Below are positions 42,497 to 53,399 of a DNA stretch of 64,000 nucleotides, one piece after another. Position numbers and translations under genes: made by a program. Position 1 is the stretch's first letter, and each line of letters begins with the position of its first letter. Under the pieces are notes generated by a model, which was not told the DNA's origin, made no database searches, and was given only the letters and a program-made list of their open reading frames with translations. The stretch spans positions 1-64,000 of the forward strand of contig NMRB01001633.1 of the NCBI GenBank assembly GCA_002633025.1, given 5' to 3'. The stretch comes from Notospermus geniculatus. Taxonomy: Eukaryota > Nemertea > Pilidiophora > Heteronemertea > Lineidae.

Positions 42497-42912
42497 GCTA
42501 AGCGCACATGTCCGACAAAAAAGCCTTCCGAAATGAATACGTTTACCGGATCCGTTACCGGATTGATATGGGACACACTGATTGACACTTGCCACCGCAC
42601 ATGGCCGTTATTATCATCCGGAACGAATTGAGTAACGCATGCAATATCGGACGAATGGAACATGTTCCATTCATCCGTCAAAAATTACTGTTGCCGTCCG
42701 AAATTCGGAAGGAATTCCTTTATAATGACGTAATTTTGGGATAACCCTTCGATTTTCCCAGTGGAGGAAAAACTGACATCCGTCGGTGCTGCGAATTTTA
42801 ACGCATACATGTGCGCAGTTTTGCCATGCGTTAAAGTGCATCCGGTGAACGGATCCGATAAACGTACACATTTCGGAAGGCTTTTTGTCGGACATGTGCG
42901 CTTAGCTTTAAG
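42492..42912. mobile_element. TTAA-bounded TIR element, 421 bp
   Basis: TIRs of at least 44 bp, CTTAAGCTAAGCGCACATGT CCGACAAAAAAGCCTTCCG... and the complement, with further pairing inside (GTTTACCGGATCCG). It shares the first 20 bp of its TIR with M4 but has a different interior. Confidence 0.85.
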
Positions 42913-43050
42913 CAAGGTTCACTGGCACACGGATCCGATCCGTTTCCAGTCCGTTTGCCCCTAGTTTTCCGGATACGACAACGCTGAAGTCCATTTGATA
43001 GATTTTTTACGGACCTGAACCGGACCAATTCCGTGTGCCACCTTGCTTTA
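42908..43050. mobile_element. TTAA-bounded MITE family M5, copy 1
   Basis: TTTAAGCAAGGTTCACTGGCACACGG and CCGTGTGCCACCTTGCTTT. A second, inverted copy at 47452-47600 has a clean TTAA on both sides. Confidence 0.85.
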
Positions 43051-43161
43051 GCATGTAGATCTATGTATCACCCACAGTGTATATTCATGCATTCTTTACA
43101 ACAATCGTTTCAGTTTGGAAGAAATTCCATAGACTTTTGCCACCTCTGCATGGTGGAGTAG

Positions 43162-43249
43162 AGCCAACATTCTATTATCCAGTCACTTCACAGTCTTTGG
43201 TGGACCCTTCTCGAGGGAGGAGACCGAGAAGGATGAAATGATCGGCAAG
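43162..43249 (+). CDS. Possible internal coding exon of unknown gene
   Basis: Open frame ending at a good donor (GGCAAG|gtaagg) with a protein-like sequence: SSHFTVFGGPFSREETEK then DEMIGK. The acceptor is uncertain (tag at 43159-43161 after a pyrimidine-rich stretch). A competing frame reads open through FHRLLPPLHGGVEPTFYYPV to TGA at 43236-43238. I do not recognise either. Neighbouring exons were not found. Confidence 0.3.
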
Positions 43250-43938
43250 GTAAGGCCTCGGAAAGATCGCAAAATTTTCATTCTTCGATGATGACAATGG
43301 TTTTCTCATTCTCACATGATATCAACCAATTTGTTTTCCATTGCACATTGATAAAATGTGAAAATATTTGAAAATCATTGGGAAAAAATTCAATGTAAAG
43401 TTTGTTTCCTAACGCTCTGGGGAACATGTACCAGTTATTACTGGATCCATCCACATGTAACGAGTGTCTTTTTCGGTGAATGATGCTTCTCCACGACGCG
43501 TAAAATGGCGACTGATGCAGGCCTAAAAGTCCGTCAGTGGTGATTTTTGGATTTATTTTCCACTGCATCGACATTTAGGCCTACACTCTCCGCTGAGGCG
43601 TGAGCGGAGCGGCCACTAAAAATTCTTGTTGCTGTTGAGAAAGCCCAAACACAAGGCAGCAACGTTTTGTAACGTTTGTCCATTTTTAAAGTGCGCTTAC
43701 ACTGGACCAGTACACCTGAAGGTAACCATCAGTAATTGATGTTCATGTTAGAGTAAACCCTTAGGCTGCTGCTAGCTGCAGAGATACTTTAGATATGAAA
43801 AATAAATGGATTTTGAGAACAGAATATTATCGGCTCCAGACTAGACGCCAGAGGTCGTTCCAAGTCGAAATGCCCCTGATTGATAAGACAAAACAAACGC
43901 CTTATACTTGTCACTGCAGTGCTTGTTTGCCCAACACC

Positions 43939-45110
43939 TCAGTCACGTTTAGGCACGGCCCATTGGAAACATCGAGTAAAAACCTTCTTGGCGTCTCGGC
44001 GGAACTTTTTCCCTCCACCAAGAAAATAAACGTAAAAATTAACGGCGAAATTAAGGTGCCATAGTTCGGTGAAAATCCAAAATTGCAGCCAGTAGCGGGC
44101 GTTCCAGTATGGGTCCGTCAGGTCGTAGTTGATGAAATCGGGTACGATGGCCTCGTAGATCCTTTTTGGTATCGAACAGATGAAGTACGCGAATGATGTC
44201 GTCAGCAAAAGAGCGGTCAAATTGGGCTCTTTCGATTTGCGGTCGGTTTTTGAGCCCATTTTCTTTCTCGTTCTTGCCGCTCTCTGCACGTTAATGATGA
44301 TGATAGTATTACAGATGATTAATATAGAAAAGGGTATTATTGTGCCGAATAAAACTTGGTAAAAATTCAAAAACTGTTCAACCCATCGTGCATGTGGAAC
44401 ATCCCGTAATACGACGCCGTTTGGTGGTTTTGGCAACGTATAGCTAAAGAATGCTTGGATGTTGAAGATCAACTGTATGGCGCATGTCACCACTGTAACT
44501 TTGACCGCCCTTGATGCTGTGCAGATGGAGGCTGCTTTCATTGGAAAGGTAACAGCGATTGCCCGGTCGATACTCATCTCCGCCAAAAAGAGCCCGGAAG
44601 TGATGGCGAAAGCATCGGCGCCGTACCACATGAAGCTGAATTTACAAGAACAAGAAAAATCCAAGTTGAAAGTGAATGTCTACCAAAGACCGTATCACTG
44701 GGGAGCAGAGTCAATACCGATAGGCAGAAAAGGTGCAATTTGGTAAACACGGAAGAGGACCATGGACATTTTCTTTTGTTGACGTACATTGTATTCGAAG
44801 TGAACAAACATTGCTTGCACGGACAGAAAAGGAAATAAATGAAAACCCACCTTAAAAATGGTAGGTTTCGTTCCATCCCCTCCCCGACTCCGTGGAGAAC
44901 GACAATCCTATAAGCCGATACAACGACTTCGAAACATGTATCAACAATCGCCAACCCAGCCATGTAAACACAGGTACTCAGTTTCCGGTTGTCTTTCTTG
45001 GTCGTGATGAGCAGGGACATCGTGTTGCCGACAATACCGGTCGTCGTTGTAAAGAATGGCCACCAAAGTTGAATGACCTGTGTCATTTCGGTCATCAAAG
45101 GGTACTGCAT
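43939..45110 (-). CDS. FMRFamide-receptor-like class A GPCR, copy 2 (intact)
   Basis: Two exons join in frame: 45110-44851 and 44635-43939, 318 aa. The donor is AAG|GTGGGT and the acceptor TTGTAAATTCAG. Seven hydrophobic segments are present: TM1 WWPFFTTTTGIVGNTMSLLI, TM2 STCVYMAGLAIVDTCFEVVV, TM3 FMWYGADAFAITSGLFLAEM with DRA in place of DRY, TM4 after ICTASRAVKV, TM5 LFGTIIPFSILIICNTIIII, TM6 LLLTTSFAYFICSIPKRIYE and TM7 HLNFAVNFYVYFLGG. A peptide receptor signalling through G proteins is likely; the ligand is unknown. A TAA lies just upstream of the ATG. AAATGCAG|TACCC could instead be an acceptor for an upstream exon, since similarity to copy 1 starts exactly there. Confidence 0.85.
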
Positions 45111-45271
45111 TTCCGCAGTAGCTTATTCAAGTTCGGATGATTTAATCCACGCTTAATCCATGATTAGTAAATCAAGGTTTAAGCCAAATTTTAAACCACT
45201 TTGGTGCATACGGGCCCGGGTGTTCGTATTGGAATTTTTACTCAAAAATTTCTGATAATCAAAATTTAAAC

Positions 45272-45406
45272 CTGGGCCGACGGCACAGAAAATCCGATAT
45301 AGTGCTTTCGTTGCCCATCGACGGTTTAGTTAATAGGAAAATGCGTTGTAACTAACTGCCGATAGGCGCCGGTAGCACTATCGGACTTTCTGTGCGGTCG
45401 GCCCAG
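45272..45406. mobile_element. 135-bp foldback MITE
   Basis: CCTGGGCCGACGGCACAGAAAATCCGATA and TATCGGACTTTCTGTGCGGTCGGCCCAG arms. Confidence 0.85.
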
Positions 45407-45477
45407 ATCTTTTGGCCACACCGCGACGTCGTTCGGGTGGGGATGGATGGTTCCATCGGACGGCTGCGGGCAGATCT

Positions 45478-45613
45478 GGGTCCAGTTTCACAAAGAATCT
45501 TAAGTCTAAAGTTTGACTTAAGTCATCATGTGACCAGGTTTCAGCAAATCAGATGACTTCATTTCAGACTTAAGTTTTTTTCTTAGACTTAAGGTTCTTT
45601 GTGCAACTGGGCC
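45478..45613. mobile_element. 136-bp foldback MITE
   Basis: GGGTCCAGTTTCACAAAGAATCTTAAGTC and GACTTAAGGTTCTTTGTGCAACTGGGCCC arms. Confidence 0.85.
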
Positions 45614-45800
45614 CTGGACTTCTCTACTGAAGCGTTTACAATCATTCGGCAGGTGAATCTGTGTCTCTGAGATGTCGATCCTGTCAAACTCTCTCATGAT
45701 AGACTTGGCTATCCCTAATCGAAGTCCTATCGGTTTCGATCAAGAAGCAACCAAGGTACAATCATAAGAACGTCGCTGGTGTCGGTTTGGTGATCAAAAT

Positions 45801-45949
45801 AGGAAGGCTTAGAAATCAAATGATAAACGTTAACGTTAACGACAACGTTATTTTTGTGCCGAAAATGCAATATAAAATCAGGTGAATGTGTAGTATGAAA
45901 ATAACGTTGTCGTAAGTTTACGTTTATCGTTTGATTTCTAAACCTCCCT
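45801..45949. mobile_element. MITE family M1, copy 3
   Basis: Left end is slightly diverged (AGGAAGGCTTAGAAATCAAA); centre and right end match the family. Confidence 0.9.
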
Positions 45950-46348
45950 AGTGTCTTGGCTAATCGCTCCGTTTTCTTCGCTTATTTAATAAAAAATGGG
46001 TTGCGTTTGAAATACCTGTTGGTGAAATTCTTCCTCCACTGACGTTCTTCTTAAAAGTCGACAGTCGTTGCTGACTCAGCACAATGGTTACTTTTTGAAG
46101 CCCAACAGCGACTTTTACTAAAGACAAAGAGTTCCACAAGATGTACAATGTAGGCGTATCCCCTCCAGTAGTCCTTTTGAATCTACATCAGAAAGTACCC
46201 TACAAAGAATGCATCATCAGATTCGTTGCCTAAAATACTGCCTCTTCTTTCCACCCATTCAGGATAATGTTGCTGTTCTTTTAAGCAAAAAGCAAAGCTG
46301 GCGAAGCTATCGCAATTTCTCCATGACACGGCCAGTGGCTTAACTATT

Positions 46349-46499
46349 AGGGAGGTTTTGTAATCAAACGATAAACGTGAACGTTAACGACAAAGTTATT
46401 CTTGTACCGAAAATGCAATATAAAATCTGGTTAACGTGTAGTGTGAAAAATAGCGTTGTCGTAAAGTTTACGTTTATCGTTTGATTTCTAAACCTCCCT
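46349..46499. mobile_element. MITE family M1, copy 4
   Basis: Complete copy, AGGGAGGTTTTGTAATCAAACG to AAACCTCCCT. Confidence 0.9.
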
Positions 46500-47163
46500 A
46501 TTGTCACGAATATTCCTTTCGGTAGAAGTGGATAATCAAAAACCTCCATTTGCCTGAATATACGTATTTTACTGCTGGCTAAAGAGATGCCTTTTATTTG
46601 TGCGTGTATAACTTTCGATGTGGCGGCTCAAACTGGTAACTCCATTGCAGCGGGTATTTGACAAACTGAAAGACATCATTGCTTAATAGCGTGACTTTGA
46701 CTGTGAAACACTATTAACGTTAACGTTTATCAAGTTACATCGGTGCATGTATCGTCTGTTTTTGGCGCTACGGCTCTGATCCAGTTAATTTTTTTTCCAT
46801 TCAAACTTCCTTCTTTCGAAAATTGAAACGCATGGAGTTGAGTTCTGAATGCAAAAGAAAACCCTCGATATTTTCAAATCAAATTTCACGGGAGAAATAA
46901 ACGACCCGTTTTATATTTGTTTTTATAAAAAGCGGAAAGTCACTCATATTAACACTATCAACAGGTATTGTACGTTCAAGTAATTGACGAATCGGCTCGA
47001 GGTTACTCAGTAAAACTAATCCATAATTACATGTATATCTACAAGTAGCCTATTCCTCTACATTTTTGGTTATAATCTTGGAAAAAGGAAGATGTGTAAA
47101 GTAAGAAGTCTGAGTATTTGATGAGAAATAGCCGTTTCTTCCATTGTTTAGTGGGTTTACATA
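46500..47163. other. Intergenic, no gene recognised
   Basis: AT-rich; no exon or hairpin found. Confidence 0.35.
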
Positions 47164-47451
47164 AGCCCTGGCACTACATAAAAACCCGCGTCTCACCCGG
47201 GCTTTTTCTGTTTACACCTGTTAAAAGCGCGGGTCTAATAGACCCGGGGATGAAAAACCCGGGGCTAATAAGAGAAGGGTTTTTTGAGGGCTTAATTTAG
47301 ATTACCGTCACAAGATTTTAGTAGTGTCGACGCGCATCGCGTCTCAGGGGGGTTTTTCAGTACAAGTGTAACATCTGTGAGTGTTTCTGTAGCTCAGTGT
47401 TCCCCAACAGTAGACGCGACCTAGAATGGTTATTGTTGGGTTAGTTGCCGC

Positions 47452-47600
47452 TTAAAGCAAGGTTCATTGGCACACGGAATTGGTCCGATTCAGGTCCGTA
47501 AAAAATCTATCAAATGGACTTCAGCGTTGTCGTATCCGGAAAACTAGGGGCAAACGGATTGGAAACGGATCGGATCCGTGTGCCAATGAACCTTGCTTAA
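47452..47600. mobile_element. TTAA-flanked MITE family M5, copy 2
   Basis: TTAAAGCAAGGTTCATTGGCACACGG to CCTTGCTTAA, inverted relative to 42908-43050. Confidence 0.9.
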
Positions 47601-47714
47601 TCCGTCAGGAAGGAAACAATAAGAAAAACCCGGGAAGAAAAACACAGAAATACGGGGAACACTGATCGACGTTACACCTGGCTTGACACGGGTCTCAAAA
47701 AGCCCGGGGATTTC

Positions 47715-48204
47715 TATAGCCGTGGTTACACTACATAAAATCCCCGGGATTTTTGCGGTCACACCTATGAATTGCCGGGCTTCGAGAAACCCGTGTCTGA
47801 AAAACGCGGGTTCTTGAGACACGGCAATCTCGCCGTGCTTTTCGAAATCCCCGTGTGTTCGTTAGTTCTTCGCACGGCGACAGATGGCGCAGCCATTCAG
47901 TGACGTCGTTTTCGCGCCTCCGACAATGTGTGCCAATTCAGAAATGACCGAAGAGTCACACTCTGAACCACAGAGTCATGACTTTTATTAATTTATCGTC
48001 ATATGTACGGAGGCCGTCGGAAATTGCCGAAGTACATACGAAGATGACGTCGATTGCGAAGAGTCAATGTTTGCAGCGCAACTGTCGCCGGGCCACTTAA
48101 CTACAGTGTAGTAGTGTGACCTCTCGCCGGGATTTTCGTACACACGGGTTTGACACGGGTCTGGAAAAACACGGGTATTTTTATGTAGTGTAACCACGGC
48201 TATA
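47715..48204. mobile_element. Nested 490-bp TIR element
   Basis: TATAGCCGTGGTTACACTACATAAAATCCCC and its mirrored right end ATTTTTATGTAGTGTAACCACGGCTATA. The terminus is related to that of the enclosing element. Confidence 0.75.
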
Positions 48205-49197
48205 GTAGTGTAAACAGGGAGGTATGCGGTGTATGGACACGCTGGTGAACAATGGCTAAATAAAGGGGTTCGTGTTCATGAAACCTTTGTTCGCTTTGGG
48301 AAAACTCCCTGTTGTTTGACGACTCTCCCGAATGGCGCAACCAAGAGCATCCGAGTGTCTGTGCTGTGGTCATTTTGAAATTGACACCTGATAAGTGGCG
48401 GCGACATGGCCATTCGTCAATTGTGTTGAATGGAATCGACTTAAGCCACCCATACATGTTCAATATCATTGCACAATAGCCGTGGTTACACTACATAGAA
48501 ATCCCCGGGTTTTTTGACACCCGGGTCTAGCCCGGCTCTGAAAAATTCCTCCTGAGGCCCGGTGCCCGTCAACACTACTCAAATTTTGTGACGGGGACCT
48601 AAATTAAGCCCTCCAAAACCCGTTCGAGCTCGGAGGGGATTATTACACCGCGTTTTTAACAGGTGTGGACAGAAAAAAACCGGGTTCGACACGGGTTTTT
48701 TATGTAGTGTAACAAGGGCTAATATGAGGACCAAAATGGGCAGTACTATTGCCAATCTTTCTTTCACCCATTATGCCAGAAGCACATGTCCCTACTTTTG
48801 GCCTCATATTGTGCAATAATATTGATCGTGTATGGTCCGCTTTATCCTTTGTATAGTTATTCCGGGAGCTAGGCGTGGCACGAATATAAGGAAGGGACCT
48901 GAGACGTTCATTCGGATTACCAGGGTGTAGACCCACTACTACCAACAACGGATATATGCCACGTCAGGCTCCCAGCAGACTATTGGACATGTCAACAAGT
49001 GACCAAGAGAGGCACTCACGATGTGTGTTTAGCGTACAGATGTCCCCTCCGACGCTCAATTTTCATCCGTTCGATTGCAGTCCGTCCGACTTGCCATTAA
49101 AATGGAGATGAACATCTAAAACAGTACGTGAGACGTGAATTCGTACCGTAAACAACTGTGCCATAGAGGTTAGTTCAATAACGAATTCCCCCATAGA

Positions 49198-49366
49198 CAT
49201 CCTGCGAAAGTCGGCCATGACAGGTCAGAAGGGGTAAACATTAACCTCGGCCTAGGAGGCCTAGTGCATTTTGTACAGTTGGCTCCTGTGCTTACCGTCT
49301 CTTCAATGCACTAGGCCCAAGGTTTGTACCGCTTCTGATCTGTCATGGCCGACTTTCGCAGGATGT
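49198..49366. mobile_element. 169-bp foldback MITE
   Basis: Arms of about 65 bp: ACATCCTGCGAAAGTCGGCC ATGACAG... and the complement, ending GCAGGATGT. Confidence 0.85.
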
Positions 49367-49404
49367 GGTAAGCTTGCACGAAGTCCTAATCTTGACGTTC
49401 AATC

Positions 49405-49631
49405 TAAAGCCTTGTTCACAGCGGCGGCGCGGTGCGATGCGAAATTTTTCGCACCGCCACCGATCGCTCCTGCAGTATTTTTTCCGCGTCGAATCGCCTG
49501 CCGCGTGAGGATTTGAATGATTTGAATGATGTCATTTCCGCTAATCATGACCACCGCACGCAACCGCGCCGCTTGGCGATTTTTTTCAACGCATCGCACC
49601 GCGCCGCGCCGCCAGTGTGAACAAGGCTTTA
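49405..49631. mobile_element. GC-rich 227-bp foldback MITE
   Basis: TAAAGCCTTGTTCACAGCGG CGGCGCGG and CCGCGCCGCCAGTGTGAACAAGGCTTTA arms. Confidence 0.85.
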
Positions 49632-51840
49632 CGTAAAGGACAGCACCAAGATAAAGCTAGACGCACAACGCTCGTATGTTTAGTTCCGAATGAACGGGCC
49701 CAGGCGGAGTCACTATACATGTACCTACTGGGAGATTTTCAAGCTGTCTTCTTCGGCGTGGGGTGATCGAATTTCTCTGAGGCGAAGGCTTTTGGCATCA
49801 GCCTCCTCAATGCAGTCGTGGGCGAGTCTGTGACGCATAGCCAGTAGGCCTACGCATGAGAATGAGATCTAAGGACGGGTAGATATACCCTTAGCTAACT
49901 TCCCGAGAAGAAGAATTTACTCAAAGGCGAAGCAGCCCGAGTGGTTTGAACAAAACTAAATAAAGAAAATATAAGTCGGCTAAGTTTAACACTCCTAAGA
50001 GGTTAATCAAATGAGTTAAAGAAAGGTGACATGCCTTTTATGCCTTTTTGTCAACTTCGTCTGTTTAGCTTTGACTCTGATGCTCGTATGAAAAACTGCA
50101 CAAAAACATTTGAGGACACATTGCGAAAATGAAGGCAAAAATTATAATTTAATGGCCGGTGTAAAGTTTTTAAGTGCTTCCGTGTGTCAGTGTTCCCCCT
50201 ATTGTTTTGGAAACACTGGCAGATAGATCCATACGTTACTCTGTGTGTCCCCTATTGTCAAGTCGCGGCTTATTCCGTCAGACAGTAGCAGGGGAACACT
50301 CGCAGATGGGGAACACTGAAAAACGTTACACCGGGATACATTTTACAGTTTTCCCTGAAAAGCCTATACTATGGGCGGTTATTTCCGCAAAAAATCAACG
50401 TCTGATAACGTCTAAAAACACTCCAGCCTGGCGTTGCTCTGCAACCCTGTGATGGAAATGTATTTTTTGGCGTGGTTTTAATGCAGTACTCCCAAGAATG
50501 TCATCATTGCCATGCCCGTCGAGCTTCGTAAAGCCCCGTACGATTGTCCTCACTCAGCGGTTTGCCGTGGATTTTAGAGACAGTACGGGTCCATTACGAT
50601 TTTCATTTTCATTTTCATTTCTACGGTTTTCATTTTTACTCGCCGTACGGGCCCCGGAGTGGATATGTGACGGGGGCTTTATAGTGAGATTTCGCAAATC
50701 TGACGAAACACGAAGCACTTTGGGCGGGATGAAATTGGACTTCATTTCCATTACTGCCAAAAAATTGTTATCCCCATTTGCATTTTCAAAGGCATATTTC
50801 GTATTGGTACATTATTGGTAACGAATCGAATATTTCGTATTGGTAACGAATCGAAGAGTTGCAACATTTTTGTTTGTTTTGAGTTGCCCGTATTTCGATA
50901 TTTTCCACTGTGACAGGACCCGGTGGCGTATGCATGCCTGTCAAGGGACAAAAGGAGCAGTCAGCCGCGCGTAATGCCAAAAGATGGCAGCAAAGTTCTG
51001 GCTGACCAATTCAAAAGAAAATTCACGTGATTGGTGCTCATGAATGGGTCCTCTAAGCATTTCATTCTCTCCCGGTCTAAAAAACGGCGATGATTTTGAG
51101 CTTTTGTTGTTGTTGATCTGCAACACATACAAACATTCTCATCAAGAAACTTCCTGCAGTGTTTGCCATTCTGCGCGATTTGGCATGTTCGATTACATTC
51201 AGCACCCGCGTGGCTACGGGTATCTCATTCTAAAGGTAACCCGTGATGTCAACATGATGTTCTATAAATTGATCCGAGACGAGGTTTATGCCGCAAAGAT
51301 GGTAGCAAGAGCCGAAGCTTTCTAGCCCTACGCGGTGGCTTCGGTAACCAAAATGAACTTCATCCTGAGAAACATCCTTATCACCGATCCTGACAATGTA
51401 AATGTCCATGCACACGCTCACAAGTGTCTACTAGAGCGACGTTTTCCGTGTAATGCGAGAGGCACGAAGTTGGCTGTGATATCTTATGAACAGTCACTGA
51501 AGAGGCGTTCGGTCAGAAAATAGATTTTGGCTCACTTGTTTTGGAGCGTTTGATCTCTGCTGTTTTCTCAAGGGGTGTATAGGCTGCGATTTTACATAGA
51601 GCTACACGGTAGGCCTACAGATGCGCCGGTTAGCAGTAGCTCCACGATCGTGAATCCTCAGTGAAGCTCTCTGACCATGCATCTTTCACATGATGGCGCC
51701 AGTTCTTAGTGGTACAGGCAATGGAAACCATCGTCCACTGCCTCAGTACTGCCTTATTCAAAACAAGAGTTCTATGATGTATGGTATGTTCTTCTCACAA
51801 TAAATCGGAAAGTCGTCTCCGAATATTTCGCCGGCGCAAT
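49632..51840. other. No confident gene; repeat fragments
   Basis: 50167-50340 contains CAGTGTTCCCC...GGGGAACACTGAAAAACGTTACACC, an inverted pair also seen in pieces elsewhere. 50685-50745 is an inverted copy of repeat R2. 50800-50850 holds a short direct repeat (TTTCGTATTGGTAACGAATCG). The ORFs near 51044-51523 have no recognisable domain. Confidence 0.4.
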
Positions 51841-51868
51841 TTTCGACCCCAATCGGGGTCTTCCTCAG
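51841..51868 (-). ncRNA. Hammerhead-ribozyme-like core A
   Basis: Minus strand reads CTGAGGA, a GACCCC/GGGGTC stem with ATT-containing loop, then GAAA, which fits the conserved CUGANGA - helix II - GAAA core. I could not build a convincing helix III with the UH cleavage site. It is 28 bases, with flanks shared with 63824-63851. Probably part of a retroelement terminus, as known for Penelope-like elements and retrozymes. Confidence 0.35.
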
Positions 51869-51871
51869 GCG

Positions 51872-51993
51872 CTAATTCGTCGAAATGACAATCCACGGTT
51901 CGTCATTTGGACGAACCTTGTTAGAGATTTTTTTTGGATACAACAAGGGTTCGCCAAAATGACGAACCGTGGTTTGTCATTTCGACGAATTAG
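51872..51993. mobile_element. 122-bp palindrome of TTCGTCATTTNGACGAA words
   Basis: CTAATTCGTCGAAATGACAAT CCACGG... mirrored by GTCATTTCGACGAATTAG. The same word appears again at about 52029-52045. Confidence 0.8.
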
Positions 51994-52274
51994 ATACTCA
52001 GTTTGGTGATAAACGGAAAACGAACCGAAGTTCGTCATTTTGACGAAGCGGAATTTTTCAGTGCTCTCCTGATGAGGAAACGCTTTTGGAGAGTTGCGAA
52101 AAAGTTCCCAAACGCCAATAACGCGAAGTCTGTCCTTTATAATAGAGAGCTTCGGCAGGACGTTTTCCCTGTACGCGAACGTGCCAAAAGCGTGCGGACG
52201 TAATAGGCCACGTTGGCGCCTTTTTAGCTCAGCTTTCAGCTGAGCTAGTCATATGTATACTGAGTGGCGTCCGT

Positions 52275-52292
52275 CTGTGTGTGTGTGTGTGT
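52275..52292 (+). repeat. (GT)9 microsatellite
   Basis: Short dinucleotide run next to a TTTTTAGCTCAGC-type repeat head (52221-52275). Confidence 0.9.
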
Positions 52293-52299
52293 CGTCCGT

Positions 52300-53171
52300 G
52301 AAACTGGCACGTTTCGCAACCGCAAGGCCCAGGGTCATGAAAGCCGGTGGAGTGGTAGGCCCTAGGAAGGACTCGAAACAGGACCAAAAATTTTTGCGAT
52401 CTGACGTACATTCTGCTCTCCAGGGGGCATTTTCCGTAAAATGGAAAACCCCAATAACTCAGTCCACAGGCAATATATCAAACTGAAATTGATAGGGTAT
52501 GAAGCTTGATTTTTGGTACACCAAGTGCAATGGAAATTAATTTGAAATTTGTTCTCCAGGGGGCGCTAGGTGACAAAATTGAAAACAGCACTATTTAAAT
52601 TTCCCGCGCCAGTTACTTTGACGGGTTGGCTGCTCTTTTGTTCATGGAATGAGGAATCATGGGAAATGTCGTGGTGCTTGCACAAAGTGAATCGAGATGA
52701 AATATACCTATGATCATCGCATAAAATCCCAATGGTCATAGACAATCGCCTTATGAAATCATACCTGAGTGGTATTTTAGAGTACCATCAAACAATAACT
52801 GAAATTATTTTTCGTCAAAACGACACAAGTGGGTTCAAAATATGACGATATATATTGGAAAAAAATCACAATGATCGAACCGACAACAGCGATCTCGGCT
52901 TCATGCACGTCATTCCAAGTCGTCGACTCGGGCTGATTTCATAGTGTGCTGCCTTAGAAATTGTTAAAATTTCAGATATTTAGATTATTTGATACATATT
53001 TAGTCTGATTGGGACCATTAACGACGAAGTGATATGATAATTTTGGTGNCGCGGAAACAAACAATGCTTTCGAGCATTTCCGCGCACGGAAACGCTCAAG
53101 GTCCATTTCCACATGTGCGTACTACACTGCGAACATCTATCGTTTTATTGGGTGCTCTCTTCGACCACTGG
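52300..53171. other. No gene recognised; contains one N
   Basis: Position 53049 is the only ambiguous base in the window. No exon or hairpin was found. Confidence 0.4.
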
Positions 53172-53319
53172 CGAGTGCCTAATCGTGGGAACCAATCAGA
53201 AGACCTGTTACTCACTAACATGACTAAGGAGTAGAATGATTGGCTGATGGGAAAGGTCATTGTTAGGGTCAGCCTTATATCTTAACACAGAGAATACACG
53301 TCCTACGATTAGGCACTCG
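53172..53319. mobile_element. MITE family M2, copy 2
   Basis: CGAGTGCCTAATCGTGGG to CCTACGATTAGGCACTCG; the interior is the reverse complement of 13459-13599. Immediately to the right (about 53320-53396) is half of the element seen at 62119-62237. Confidence 0.85.
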
Positions 53320-53399
53320 ACAGGCTCCTTCGTGGCATCGAACAATGGGTTTAGTGGCGTTGGCGTTGGCGTTTCGGGGGCCTTGCGAAAACTCCCTAG

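Larger units (their letters stand above)
47164..48720. mobile_element. 1.56-kb TIR element with nested relatives
   Basis: Outer arms of about 125-140 bp, AGCCCTGGCACTACATAAAA ACCCG... at 47164-47302 and the complement at 48597-48720 ending ATGTAGTGTAACAAGGGCT. Inside are an M5 copy (47452-47600), a related element 47715-48204 with the sister terminus TAGCCGTGGTTACACTACATA, and another such terminus at 48477. No transposase. Confidence 0.7.

Noticed and set aside
48200-48469. 89-codon minus ORF starting MTTAQTLGCSWLRH, considered as a THAP-type zinc finger
   Set aside because: The C-x2-4-C...C-x2-H spacing is not there; it lies in the interior of a foldback element.
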